A stretch of DNA of 64,000 bases, taken from NCBI RefSeq assembly GCF_018476525.1, contig NZ_JAHCST010000002.1, forward strand, positions 267,909 to 331,908, given 5' to 3'. Source of the DNA: Acrocarpospora catenulata (GTDB taxonomy: Bacteria > Actinomycetota > Actinomycetes > Streptosporangiales > Streptosporangiaceae). The position numbers and the translations under genes are program-made. Numbering within the stretch: the stretch's first letter is position 1; the number at the start of each line of letters is the position of its first letter. This document shows, in pieces, positions 25,326 to 33,414 of the stretch. The notes under the pieces were generated by a model. The model was not told where the DNA came from. It did no database searches and saw only the letters and a list, made by a program, of their open reading frames with translations.

Positions 25326-25700
25326 GCGCCGCTCTCCCCACACCGTTCGTCGTGCCGCCACGCGGAAACGCGGATTCACCGCCCGGCAAGGGTGCGCTCG
25401 AATCGCCGCGTCCCGGCTCCCGGCTTCAGCCGCGACAAACTATGCCGATCACCCGCTGCGCGTTTCACTAGTTGTGGTACCGCACGCGAAGAGGCAGTGA
25501 CCTGGATCGACGCGGTTCCGCTCCGCGCGGTACCGGATTCCTAGTGATTTCACGAGTGCCGCCCGGGTTCTTCTGTACGTGACCCGGCATGTCTTCGGTG
25601 AGTCCCGTGTCGCGGAGCGGCGGGGAAGACGGGACTTTCCGAACGTCTCCCTGTCGCCCCGTGCCGGCGAGCCGGGCCGGCTGATGAGTGAGGGAAATCG
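25326..25700. other. Divergent intergenic region between PKS-B and the sugar aminotransferase
   Basis: 375 bases without a convincing gene. It must hold the promoters for the PKS-B/PKS-A transcript (leftward) and the aminotransferase/glycosyltransferase transcript (rightward). I could not assign -35/-10 boxes with confidence. It contains the bipartite inverted repeat at 25465-25547. The AT-richer patch around 25436-25475 is a plausible leftward promoter area. Confidence 0.7.
25465..25547. promoter_or_regulatory. Bipartite inverted repeat, possible operator pair
   Basis: The left arm is TCACTAG, four bases, GGTACCGC (25465-25483). The right arm is GCGGTACC, six bases, CTAGTGA (25527-25547). 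The arms mirror each other over 15 matching bases around a 43-base centre. Such a symmetric pair between divergent promoters suits a regulator that controls both the first PKS gene and the sugar genes, although a large stem-loop is also possible. No regulator gene is in the window to link it to. Confidence 0.45.
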
Positions 25701-26753
25701 ATGGCGTTCAAATATCAGGTGTCAAAGCCGTACCTCACCGGACGGGAACTCGAGTACATCACCGAGGCCGTCAACTCCGGCTGGATCTCCTCGCAGGGCC
25801 CCTTCGTCGGGCGCTTCGAGGAAGAGTTCGCCCAGTACAACGGCTTCGCTCACGGCGTGGCGTGCTCCTCGGGCACGACCGCGCTCACCCTCGCGCTGCG
25901 CGCGCTGGGGGTCGGTCCCGGCGACGAGGTCCTGGTGCCGGAGTTCACCATGGTCGCCTCGGCGTGGGCGGTCAGCTACACGGGCGCGGTGCCGGTGTTC
26001 GTCGACTGCGCCGACGACCTCAACATCGACGTCTCGCTGATCGAGGAGAAGATCACTCCACGTACCAAGGTCATCATGCCGGTGCACGTCTACGGCCGGC
26101 GATGCGACATGGACGCGATCATGAACGTGGCGTACGAGTACAACCTGCGGGTGGTGGAGGACTCGGCCGAGGCGATGGGCGTGCGCCCGGTGGGCGACGT
26201 GGCATGCTTCTCCCTGTTCGCCAACAAGATCATTACGGCCGGCGAGGGGGGTGTCTGCGTCACCAACAGCGAGCATCTGGCCCGGCAGATGGCCCACCTG
26301 CGCGGCATGGCCTTCAGCAAGGAGCACAACTTCATCCACAAGAAGCTGGCCTACAACTTCCGCATGACCAACATGCAGGCCGCGGTCGCCCTGGCCCAGC
26401 TGGAGCGGGTCGAGGAGATCCTCGCCATCCGCAAACGGATCGAAAGCCACTACGACAGCGGACTCGAGGGCATCGACGGGGTCACCCTCATGCCGCCCCG
26501 CGACGTGCTGTGGATGTACGACCTGCGGGTGGAGCGGCGGGAGGAACTGCGGGAGTTCCTCGCGAACGCGGGGATCGAGACCCGGCTGTTCTTCCAGCCG
26601 ATGAGCCGCCAGCCGATGTACCTCGACCCCGACTGGCCGTCGCTGAACGCCGCCCGCTTCGCGGCCGACGGTCTCTATCTGCCCACCGACCCCGGGCTGT
26701 CCGAGTCGGACCAGGACTTCGTGATCGGCAAGATCCGCGAGTTCTACCGGTAG
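25701..26753 (+). CDS. PLP-dependent nucleotide-sugar aminotransferase (DegT/DnrJ/EryC1/StrS family)
   Basis: 350 aa, the usual length for the family. It should transfer an amino group from an amino acid to a keto group of an NDP-4-keto-6-deoxyhexose. Visible signatures are GTT at 58-60 (cofactor phosphate), VVEDSAEAMG with Asp154 (pyridine nitrogen), and FANKIITAGEGG with Lys176 as the Schiff-base lysine. NKIITAGEGG and NFRMTN resemble perosamine/viosamine synthases that act at C-4, but position specificity cannot be read safely. The ATG has GAGGGAA seven bases upstream. It is first in a rightward pair with the glycosyltransferase and diverges from PKS-B, so amino-sugar formation may be co-controlled with the loading PKS. 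Confidence 0.93.
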   Translation: MAFKYQVSKPYLTGRELEYITEAVNSGWISSQGPFVGRFEEEFAQYNGFAHGVACSSGTTALTLALRALGVGPGDEVLVPEFTMVASAWAVSYTGAVPVFVDCADDLNIDVSLIEEKITPRTKVIMPVHVYGRRCDMDAIMNVAYEYNLRVVEDSAEAMGVRPVGDVACFSLFANKIITAGEGGVCVTNSEHLARQMAHLRGMAFSKEHNFIHKKLAYNFRMTNMQAAVALAQLERVEEILAIRKRIESHYDSGLEGIDGVTLMPPRDVLWMYDLRVERREELREFLANAGIETRLFFQPMSRQPMYLDPDWPSLNAARFAADGLYLPTDPGLSESDQDFVIGKIREFYR

Positions 26754-26809
26754 GGGTCGGATCCGCCACGTACGCCACTTCGGCAGTAGATCCAGGAAGG
26801 CAATCGCGA

Positions 26810-26881
26810 GTGAAAGCAACTCCGGCCGTCGCTGTTGCGGCCCTTGACCGTCCGGCTTGGATACGATGCGTGCTCTCGTAG
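26810..26881 (+). CDS. Possible 23-codon leader ORF overlapping the glycosyltransferase start
   Basis: A GTG at 26810 lies nine bases after a strong AGGAAGG. The frame runs 23 codons (starting VKATPAVAVA) and stops with TAG at 26879-26881, 13 bases past the glycosyltransferase ATG at 26866. The glycosyltransferase has no good ribosome site of its own, so ribosomes ending here could restart on it. The peptide resembles nothing I recognise. It may be a coupling device and not a functional peptide, or a chance reading frame. Confidence 0.4.
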   Translation: MKATPAVAVAALDRPAWIRCVLS

Positions 26882-28101
26882 TAACCGTCGGCTCGCAAGG
26901 GGATCTTCAGCCTTTTCTCGCCCTTGGACAGCGTCTGCTCGCGGAGGGCCACGACGTCATGTTCTCGGCCTCCGACAGTTACGCGGCGCACGCCGAAGCC
27001 GTCGGCGTGCCTTTCGCCGGCCGGCCGACTCCGGACGAGGCGGAAGTCGAGGAGTACTACACCCGCATGGCCGAGACGAAGGACAAGCTGCGGCAACTGA
27101 CGCTCACGGTTGAAGTGCTGGCGCGGGAACAGCGTGCCGCGGTGCCGGAGCTGATGGCGCTGGCAGGTGAGGCCGACGTCGTCATCCATCCACCGCTGGC
27201 CGTCGCCGCGGCCGCCGCGGCGCGCGCGGTCGGCACGCCCCACGTGAGCGTGCACCACGCCTGGCCGCTGCGCCGAGCGCGCGGGTACGGCCCGACCAAT
27301 ATCGATTTCGGGCCCATCGGCAACGCCCTCGCCTGGTCGATCACCGGCTTGGGGGTCAGGCACGCGACCGACAGGTCACTCAACCCCGTCGTCACCACGG
27401 CCGGCCTTCCGCCCTGGCGCGACATCATCTTCGACGCGAGCCATTCGCCCCTGCTCAACCTCATCGCCACCAGCCCGCACACCCTCCCGCGCGATCCGCT
27501 CTTCGGCCCCACCTACCGCACCACGGGATACTGGTTCCTCGACGAACCGGAGTACGTGCCCCCAGACGACCTTGCGGCGTTCGTAGCCGACGAGCCGCCG
27601 GTCGTGATCGGCTTTGGCTCCAACAACGGGTTCGACTCCGACACGGTCACCGAGCAGCTACTCGAGGCGGTTCGCGGCCTGGGCCGCCGCGTCGTCCTGC
27701 AATCCGGCTGGGCGGGAATCGGAGCAGAGGAACTGCCGCCCAACATATTCTTGGCGGACTTCGTCCCGCACGGGTGGCTCTACGCCCGCGCCGCGTGCGT
27801 CGTCCATCACGGGGGGCCCGGCACGGCCGCGGCGGCGTTCCGGGCTGGTATCCCGCAGGCGGCCGTGTGGCTCCAGGGTGATCAGCTCCAGTGGGGAAGA
27901 AGGCTCGCACAACTCGGTGTCGGACCTCCGTCGCGTAACCACCACGCTCTCAACGCCCGCTGGTTGCGAGACACGCTCGATCGCCTGCTCACCGACAGCG
28001 GTATGGCCACCCGCGCTCGGGCGCTCGGTGCCGCGATCCGCGAAGAAGACGGGACGGGTGTGGCGGTTCGCGCGATCGAGGAGGTATTCGCGGCCAGGTA
28101 G
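26866..28101 (+). CDS. Glycosyltransferase, GT1/UGT family (macrolide/glycopeptide type)
   Basis: 411 aa from the ATG at 26866; the only other option is the in-frame TTG at 26857, because a stop lies at 26845. The fold is GT-B: an N-terminal acceptor half beginning MRALVVTVGSQGDLQPFLAL, as in vancomycin GtfA/B-like and sterol glycosyltransferases, and a C-terminal donor half with VVHHGGPGTAAAAFRAGIPQ and the downstream GDQ that contacts the sugar. It should transfer the deoxysugar made by the neighbouring enzymes to a hydroxyl of the polyketide. Only one glycosyltransferase is present in the window. A 112-base gap separates it from the aminotransferase; the short overlapping ORF at 26810 may couple its translation. 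Confidence 0.93.
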   Translation: MRALVVTVGSQGDLQPFLALGQRLLAEGHDVMFSASDSYAAHAEAVGVPFAGRPTPDEAEVEEYYTRMAETKDKLRQLTLTVEVLAREQRAAVPELMALAGEADVVIHPPLAVAAAAAARAVGTPHVSVHHAWPLRRARGYGPTNIDFGPIGNALAWSITGLGVRHATDRSLNPVVTTAGLPPWRDIIFDASHSPLLNLIATSPHTLPRDPLFGPTYRTTGYWFLDEPEYVPPDDLAAFVADEPPVVIGFGSNNGFDSDTVTEQLLEAVRGLGRRVVLQSGWAGIGAEELPPNIFLADFVPHGWLYARAACVVHHGGPGTAAAAFRAGIPQAAVWLQGDQLQWGRRLAQLGVGPPSRNHHALNARWLRDTLDRLLTDSGMATRARALGAAIREEDGTGVAVRAIEEVFAAR

Positions 28102-28106
28102 AAGTG

Positions 28107-28132
28107 GCGCCGGCGCAGAAAGCAGCCGGCGC
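28107..28132. terminator. Hairpin between convergent genes, probable bidirectional terminator
   Basis: GCGCCGGC and GCCGGCGC form a perfect 8-bp stem around a 10-base loop, filling the 36-base gap between the glycosyltransferase stop and the 4,6-dehydratase stop. There is no T tract, as is common in high-GC actinomycetes. Confidence 0.65.
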
Positions 28133-28137
28133 TCTGG

Positions 28138-29112
28138 TCACATCGCACACACGTCAATGGATTCCCACCAGGATCGGTTCTCCCGGTACCAGGTGAAGAC
28201 ATCCTCAAGGCCTTCCCTGAAATCGATCACGGGTTCGAACCCGATCTCCTCGGCGATCTTCCTGTGGTCGAGCGAGTACCGGGGGTCCTGAGCCGGCCGG
28301 TCCGGCACATTGCGGACGCAGTCCCAGTCGGCCCCGGCCAGTTCGAGCAGCAGGCCGGTCAGCTCAAGGTTGGTGAGCTCCATCCCGCCGCCGATGTTGT
28401 AGATCTCGCCGGCGCGGCCCTTGTCGAAGACCAGGGAAACGCCGCGGCAGTGGTCGTCGACGTGCAGCCATTCGCGGATGGCGCTGCCATCGCCGTGCAG
28501 TGGGAGGTCACGCCCCTGGAGCAGGCGGGTGACGAAGCGGGGGATGATCTTCTCAGGATGCTGCCGGGGTCCATAGTTGTTGGAGCATCGGGTGATCGAC
28601 AAGTCCAGGCCGTGCAGGCGCCAGTGCGCTCGGGCGAGGCAGTCGCCGGCCGCCTTCGACGCCGAGTAGATGTTGTTGGGCTCGACCGGAAACTGTTCCG
28701 TCCATGATCCGTGCTCGATCGAGCCGTACACCTCGTCGGTGGACACGTGCACGACGCGCTGAACTCCAGTCTTCCTGCACTGTTCGAGCAGGCGGTGGGT
28801 TCCCATCACGTTGGCCCACACGAACGGTTCCGCGTCGTCCGACGCCCTGTCGACGTGTGACTCGGCGGCGAAATGTACGACTCCGTCGTGTCCGGGCAGG
28901 AGATCGGCCAGCAGTTGCCGGTCGCAGACGTCGCCTTGTACGAAGGTCAACTTCGGATGTGCCTCGGGCAGGTTGTCCCTCCGGCCGGCATAGGTCAACT
29001 TGTCCAGAACGGTGATCCGGGTGTCCTCGTGTCCGGGGTATCGACCGTCCAACATCGACCGTACGAAATGGGATCCGATGAACCCAGCTCCGCCAGTAAC
29101 CAGGATTCGCAT
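28138..29112 (-). CDS. NDP-glucose 4,6-dehydratase (RmlB family)
   Basis: 324 aa. The ATG at 29112 is chosen because AAGGAG sits seven bases upstream and the protein then begins directly with MRILVTGGAGFIGS, the NAD+ Rossmann motif GxxGxxG. Thr125-Asp126-Glu127 (STDEVYG) and Tyr149-x3-Lys153 (YSASK) are the catalytic set of dTDP-glucose 4,6-dehydratases. It converts NDP-glucose to NDP-4-keto-6-deoxyglucose, the branch point for deoxysugars, probably as the dTDP form. It converges with the glycosyltransferase and diverges from the C-methyltransferase. No nucleotidylyltransferase, epimerase, 2,3-dehydratase or ketoreductase is in the window, so the sugar path is incomplete here. Confidence 0.95.
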   Translation of the reverse strand: MRILVTGGAGFIGSHFVRSMLDGRYPGHEDTRITVLDKLTYAGRRDNLPEAHPKLTFVQGDVCDRQLLADLLPGHDGVVHFAAESHVDRASDDAEPFVWANVMGTHRLLEQCRKTGVQRVVHVSTDEVYGSIEHGSWTEQFPVEPNNIYSASKAAGDCLARAHWRLHGLDLSITRCSNNYGPRQHPEKIIPRFVTRLLQGRDLPLHGDGSAIREWLHVDDHCRGVSLVFDKGRAGEIYNIGGGMELTNLELTGLLLELAGADWDCVRNVPDRPAQDPRYSLDHRKIAEEIGFEPVIDFREGLEDVFTWYRENRSWWESIDVCAM

Positions 29113-29363
29113 CTGATACTCCTTCATCCGCGTTACCTGCCTCGCCCCTGGCGACAACTTGGACGGAAACACGGTGTCGGCGAATGTGACTCCCCCAGAT
29201 CGAGGGGCCTCGTTCACGCGATTGTGCCTCAGCCGATCAGGTATTTCCCTTAGTGTTCGCGGCCGTAAGCTCCCACCGCCGGTTACTCAAAGGCTTGTCG
29301 TGAGCTGCCGAAATGTCTTCGGCAACGGCGGCCGGACACGACGGGCGGAGGGAGAGAACGCTG
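29113..29363. other. Divergent intergenic region between 4,6-dehydratase and sugar C-methyltransferase
   Basis: 251 bases. No gene is supported. It should contain promoters in both directions. A TTAGTGTTC at 29250-29258 resembles, with mismatches, the CTAGTG motif seen upstream of other genes of the cluster. An in-frame ATG at 29313 would lengthen the methyltransferase but has no ribosome site. Confidence 0.6.
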
Positions 29364-30593
29364 ATGGACACCACCAGCCGGTGTTTGGTGTGCGGGACCG
29401 ACAGTCTGGAAGGGGTGGTCTCGCTCACCCCGACTCCGCCCGCCAACGCCATCGCGTCCACAGCAGAGGCGGCCCGGGCTCAGGAACGGTACCCGTTGGA
29501 CCTCGTGCGCTGCGCCATGTGCGGCCTGGTCCAGCTGGTGGACGTCGTGCCCCGATCGGTGCTGTTCGCCGACTACCGGTACGCCACCGGCGCCGCTCCC
29601 GCCCTCGTCGAACACTGCCGCGCGCTGGCCACCCGGGTCACGGACCGACTGGGGCTGGACGCCGGGGCGAAGGTGCTCGAAATCGGCTCGAACGACGGCA
29701 CGCAACTGAGCTTCTTCGCCGAGCGCGGCATGACGGTGCTCGGTGTCGACCCGGCGGTCGAGCTGGGGACCTACGCGCAGAAGCACGGAGTGCCGACGCT
29801 GACCACGCATTTCGGCGTGGAGACGGTCGAGAAGATACTGAGTGACATCGGGCCCGTTGACGCGGTGCTGGGCAGCAACGTGCTCGCCCACGTCAACGAC
29901 GTGAACGGAGTCCTGCGCGCGATCCGCCTGCTCCTCAAGCCGGGCGGCCGTGCCGTCATCGAGGTCGCGCACGTCCTGCCGATGGTCCAGCACGGTATCT
30001 TCGAGTTCGTCTACCACGAACACCTGTCGTACTTCTCCCTGCACGTGCTGGCACAGGCGGCCGCGGCGAACGGCCTCGCGGTGTTCGACGCCGAGCTCAT
30101 CCCGGCCCAGGGAGGCTCGTTGCGGTGCTGGATAGGCCGCGATGACGAAGCCCGCCCCTCATCGATCGAACTCGACCGGATCCTGCGGGCCGAGGTCGAC
30201 GCGGGCGTGCCCGACGGCAGTTTTCTCGACGGCTTCGCGGACCGCGTCAACCGGGTCTGCACGACCCTCAACGACGTGCTGGCCGGTCTGTCGAAGGTCG
30301 GTGGGCGGATCTGCGGGTACGGCGCGTCGGCGCGGGCCGTCACCCTGCTCTCCCAGGCCGGAGTGGGCGGTCAGATCGCGTGGATCGTCGACGACAACCC
30401 GCGCAAGGTGGGCAAGTTCACGCCGGGCGACGGTATCCCCATCGTGAGCTCCGAGCGACTGACCGCGGAGGCGGCCGACTACTGTGTGCTGTTCGCCTGG
30501 AACTTCGAGGCCAGCATCCGCGCCCGGTCCGCGGCGTTCACGGCCGGCGGCGGCGCGTTCGTCGTGCCGTTCCCGGAGCTGGCCATCAGGTGA
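29364..30593 (+). CDS. NDP-sugar C-methyltransferase (TylCIII/TcaB9-like, zinc-binding)
   Basis: 409 aa from the ATG at 29364, which follows GGAGGGAGAG. Order of parts: an N-terminal zinc site (Cys7, Cys10, Cys50, Cys53), a SAM-binding Rossmann core (VLEIGSNDGTQL, 104-115), the catalytic YHEHLSYF at 217-224, and a C-terminal domain containing CGYGASARAVTLL. This arrangement is that of the C-3 methyltransferases acting on NDP-4-keto-deoxyhexoses in mycarose, evernitrose and tetronitrose pathways. It adds a methyl branch at a sugar carbon next to the keto group, usually C-3. It converges with the type II thioesterase. A branched sugar such as a vancosamine- or mycarose-type unit is therefore likely on the product. 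Confidence 0.94.
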   Translation: MDTTSRCLVCGTDSLEGVVSLTPTPPANAIASTAEAARAQERYPLDLVRCAMCGLVQLVDVVPRSVLFADYRYATGAAPALVEHCRALATRVTDRLGLDAGAKVLEIGSNDGTQLSFFAERGMTVLGVDPAVELGTYAQKHGVPTLTTHFGVETVEKILSDIGPVDAVLGSNVLAHVNDVNGVLRAIRLLLKPGGRAVIEVAHVLPMVQHGIFEFVYHEHLSYFSLHVLAQAAAANGLAVFDAELIPAQGGSLRCWIGRDDEARPSSIELDRILRAEVDAGVPDGSFLDGFADRVNRVCTTLNDVLAGLSKVGGRICGYGASARAVTLLSQAGVGGQIAWIVDDNPRKVGKFTPGDGIPIVSSERLTAEAADYCVLFAWNFEASIRARSAAFTAGGGAFVVPFPELAIR

Positions 30594-30673
30594 GGTGACG
30601 GACGTGGCGCGGCACGTCGGCGTCCGCCTGGTGGCAGGCGATGCCCGTGACCGCGCCCGAATCCGGGGAACGG

Positions 30674-30687
30674 TGCCGCCGGCGGCA
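30674..30687. terminator. GC-rich palindrome between convergent genes, possible terminator
   Basis: The 14-base perfect palindrome TGCCGCCGGCGGCA lies in the 108-base gap between the methyltransferase stop and the thioesterase stop. It can fold with a minimal loop. I see nothing else in this gap. Confidence 0.4.
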
Positions 30688-30701
30688 GGACCGGTCGCTC
30701 G

Positions 30702-31454
30702 CTACGCCCCGAGTGCCTGAGCGATCTCTTCGTTCACCGCCTGCTGATGCCGGGTGAGGAAGAAGTGTCCGCCGGAGAACACCCTGATGCGGAAGTCCCC
30801 TTCGGTGTGCCGACGCCAGGCATGCGCCTCCTCGACCGTCGTCTTCGAGTCGGCGTCTCCGGTCAGCACAGTGATCGAGCTGCGCAGGCGCTGCTCCGGA
30901 TCGCCGTGGTAGGTCTCGATCGCCCGATAGTCGCCCCGAAGCGCGGGCAAGGACATCCGGAGGATCTCCTCGTCGCCGAGCACCCCGGCGTCCGTACCGT
31001 TCAGCAGCTTGAGCTCGGCGATGATGCCGTCGTCGTCGCGCCGGTGGACCGACTCGTCCCGGTGGGTGGCCGGCCCGCGGCGTCCCGAGGCGATCAACGT
31101 GTGCGGCGCGTTGACGCCCTTGCGCTCAAGCCGGAAGGCCACCTCGTAGCCGATCACCGACCCCATGCTGTGACCGAAGAAGACCGTCGGCTTCTCCGAC
31201 AGCGTGAGCAGTTCGTCGACGATCCGATCCGCTAGGGTGCCGATGTCCGTGATGCACGGCTCCCGCAGCCGATCCTGCCGCCCGGGGTACTGGATGGCCA
31301 CCACATCGGTGTCCGGTGAGAACCTGGCCGAGGTCGGCAGGAAGAAGCTGGCCGATCCGCCCGCGTGCGGGAAGCACACCAGACGCCTACCCGCCCGCGC
31401 CGCCGGGTGATAGCGACGGATCCATGCGGTGCTGACGTCGTCTGCGGTACTCAC
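30702..31454 (-). CDS. Type II thioesterase (editing thioesterase of the PKS)
   Basis: 250 aa, an alpha/beta hydrolase. Ser96 lies in GHSMGS, the acid is Asp200 in LTGDADS, and His230 lies in GGHFFL, giving a full catalytic triad. The N-terminal LVCFPHAGGSASFF is typical of external thioesterases of PKS/NRPS clusters, which remove wrong or decarboxylated acyl groups stalled on carrier proteins. The GTG at 31454 has AAGGGA upstream; the nearby ATG at 31473 is out of frame. It is separate from, and additional to, the chain-releasing thioesterase at the end of PKS-C. It diverges from the ABC transporter genes. Confidence 0.95.
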   Translation of the reverse strand: MSTADDVSTAWIRRYHPAARAGRRLVCFPHAGGSASFFLPTSARFSPDTDVVAIQYPGRQDRLREPCITDIGTLADRIVDELLTLSEKPTVFFGHSMGSVIGYEVAFRLERKGVNAPHTLIASGRRGPATHRDESVHRRDDDGIIAELKLLNGTDAGVLGDEEILRMSLPALRGDYRAIETYHGDPEQRLRSSITVLTGDADSKTTVEEAHAWRRHTEGDFRIRVFSGGHFFLTRHQQAVNEEIAQALGA

Positions 31455-31615
31455 GATCTGTCGGTCCCTTCATCGCGCCCAATTCCGTTCCGACCAGTGA
31501 ACCCCGGCAACGACTCGCAAAATTACTACTTCTCCTTGCACTAGAAAACTCCGATGATTTCCCGGTTTTTCGGCGTCTACTGTCCTGCTAACCATGTGCG
31601 GCAAGAGGGGTTTCA
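31455..31615. promoter_or_regulatory. Divergent promoter region of type II thioesterase and ABC exporter
   Basis: 161 bases with a clearly AT-richer core (about 31515-31570) suited to promoters. It contains TTGCACTAG at 31536-31544, which read leftward is CTAGTGCAA, a relative of the motif near PKS-B. No -35/-10 pair matches the consensus well enough to assign. Confidence 0.5.
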
Positions 31616-32572
31616 ATGATCACGACCCATGGGCTGGCACGCAGTTTCCACGTGGACGGTCGGCGGATCGACGCGGTCAAGGGTGTCGACATCGACGTGT
31701 CGGCGGGTATGGGCGTCACGTTGCTGGGCCCCAACGGAGCGGGTAAGACCACGTCCTTCCGCATGCTCACGACGCTCCTGCGGCCGACCGCCGGCGCCGC
31801 CACCGTGGCCGGCCGCGATCTGCTGACCGACCCGACGGGCGTGCGCAGACGCATCGGTTACGTCGCGCAGGGCGGTGGCACCTGCGGCGAGCACACGGTT
31901 CGCGAGGAGCTGGAGACGCAAGGCCAGCTGTACGGCCTGTCGAGGGCCAAGGCGCGGCTCCGCAGCGGGGAGGTGGCGGAACAGCTTGAGCTGAACGGTC
32001 TGGAGAATCGGCTGGTCAAAACGCTGTCAGGTGGACAGCGCCGCCGTCTGGACGTCGCTCTCGGGCTGGTTCACTCGCCGCTTGTCGTGTTCCTCGACGA
32101 GCCGACAGCCGGGCTGGACCCGCAGAGCAGGGCGGCCCTGTGGAAGCGCGTGCACATGTTGCGCGCCGAGCTGGGCACCACCGTGTTCGTCACGACCCAC
32201 TACCTGGAGGAGGCCGATGACTTCTCCGACCAGGTGCTCATCATCGACCACGGGAAAATCATCGCCGAAGGTACTCCCGAGGCCCTCAAGGCGAAAGTGG
32301 CCGGGCACCGGGTCGAGGTCACGGTGCCGATAGAGATGGTCCAGACCACGGCTGCCATCGCGGCCCGGCACCCCCAATCGACCCGACCGTCGATCATTGG
32401 AAACACCGTGCGGTTTCAGGTGCCGATGGGAGACGCCATGATCCCCCACATGATCCGCGCCCTGGATTACGCGAACATCCCCACGCTCTCGATCCAGGTC
32501 GTGCAGCCGACCCTTGACGACATATTCCTCCTTCTGACCGGCCGGAGCATCCGTGAGAACCCCAGCACCTGA
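31616..32572 (+). CDS. ABC transporter ATP-binding protein (DrrA-like drug exporter)
   Basis: 318 aa. Walker A is GPNGAGKTTS (38-47), the signature is LSGGQRRRLD (137-146), and Walker B is LVVFLDEP (156-163), followed by a switch histidine in VFVTTHYLEEAD. The C-terminal extension of about 90 residues is typical of DrrA-family ATPases (daunorubicin resistance). The ATG follows AGAGGGG by six bases. It is followed after 27 bases by its membrane partner, and the pair most likely exports the finished compound and gives self-resistance. Confidence 0.95.
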   Translation: MITTHGLARSFHVDGRRIDAVKGVDIDVSAGMGVTLLGPNGAGKTTSFRMLTTLLRPTAGAATVAGRDLLTDPTGVRRRIGYVAQGGGTCGEHTVREELETQGQLYGLSRAKARLRSGEVAEQLELNGLENRLVKTLSGGQRRRLDVALGLVHSPLVVFLDEPTAGLDPQSRAALWKRVHMLRAELGTTVFVTTHYLEEADDFSDQVLIIDHGKIIAEGTPEALKAKVAGHRVEVTVPIEMVQTTAAIAARHPQSTRPSIIGNTVRFQVPMGDAMIPHMIRALDYANIPTLSIQVVQPTLDDIFLLLTGRSIRENPST

Positions 32573-32599
32573 ACGTCCAACCCCGACAGGATGTGACCC

Positions 32600-33367
32600 A
32601 TGCTTCGCGACGCAGCGCTGATCTTCCGGGGCGAGCTGATCCTGACGCGTCGGTCCTGGGCACCCATGGCGCTTTCGATCGCCCAACCCCTGACCTGGCT
32701 GCTGCTCTTCACCCCGCTGATGGTCGGACTCATGAAGGAGACGCCAGACTCCCCGACCGGGGGCGCCTGGATGGTCATGACACCCGCCCTCACGATCTAT
32801 CTGGTGCTCATGAACAGCGCGTTCACCGGATACAAGCTCCTGGGGGACCTGAGCAACGGGGTGCTTGAGCGCATGCGGGTCACTCCGGCCAGCCGCACGG
32901 CGCTCCTGCTCGGCTATGCCATGATGACCGTGGTCCAGACAGTGATCCAGAGCATGATGGTGTTCCTGCTGGCCTGGGCACTCTTCCATCTCCCCATTAC
33001 TTTCGCCGGCACAGTGCTGACCCTGGGCGTCGGGGCCCTGCTCACCTTCACGCTCACCGCATGTTCGATCACCCTGGCGCTGGTGGCGAAGAGCGAACCG
33101 ATCTTCACCGCGATCATCAGCACCGGCCTGCTGCCCCTGACACTCCTGTCGGGCATTCTGATGCCGATAACACCCGGGCTGGCACCTCAATGGCTCTACA
33201 TTCTGTCGCGATGCAATCCGCTGACCTGGATCGCCGATCTCACCAGGGCGACCTTCACCGGCAACTACGCGTTTGAGCCGGTAGTCATCGGCGGCGGCAT
33301 ACTCCTGGCGATAACCGTGATGTCACTCTGGTGGGGCACCCGGACCTTCAATCGCGAGATCCTCTGA
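32600..33367 (+). CDS. ABC-2 type transporter permease (DrrB-like)
   Basis: 255 aa membrane protein with about six hydrophobic segments, including MALSIAQPLTWLLLF and a long stretch near residues 110-165. The ABC-2 element (LLSGILMPITPGLAP...LYILSRCNPLTWIADLTR) near the C-terminus is characteristic of drug and antibiotic exporters. AGGA precedes the ATG. It forms a two-gene operon with the ATPase and converges with the crotonase gene. Confidence 0.94.
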   Translation: MLRDAALIFRGELILTRRSWAPMALSIAQPLTWLLLFTPLMVGLMKETPDSPTGGAWMVMTPALTIYLVLMNSAFTGYKLLGDLSNGVLERMRVTPASRTALLLGYAMMTVVQTVIQSMMVFLLAWALFHLPITFAGTVLTLGVGALLTFTLTACSITLALVAKSEPIFTAIISTGLLPLTLLSGILMPITPGLAPQWLYILSRCNPLTWIADLTRATFTGNYAFEPVVIGGGILLAITVMSLWWGTRTFNREIL

Positions 33368-33372
33368 CCTCG

Positions 33373-33403
33373 GGCCGGTCGATGCGACAAGCACCGACCG
33401 GCC
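33373..33403. terminator. Perfect 9-bp stem between exporter permease and crotonase, probable terminator
   Basis: GGCCGGTCG and CGACCGGCC form a perfect 9-bp stem with a 13-base loop in the 47-base convergent gap. It should stop both the rightward exporter transcript and the leftward PKS/crotonase transcript. Confidence 0.7.
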
Positions 33404-33414
33404 GACCGGTCATC

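Noticed and set aside
29113-29217. Extended N-terminus of the 4,6-dehydratase from a start at 29217
   Set aside because: The extension has no family similarity, and the ATG at 29112 has AAGGAG upstream and starts directly at the Rossmann motif.
30594-30720. Small open frame between the C-methyltransferase and the thioesterase
   Set aside because: No convincing start or ribosome site and no recognisable protein; it overlaps the end of the thioesterase gene.
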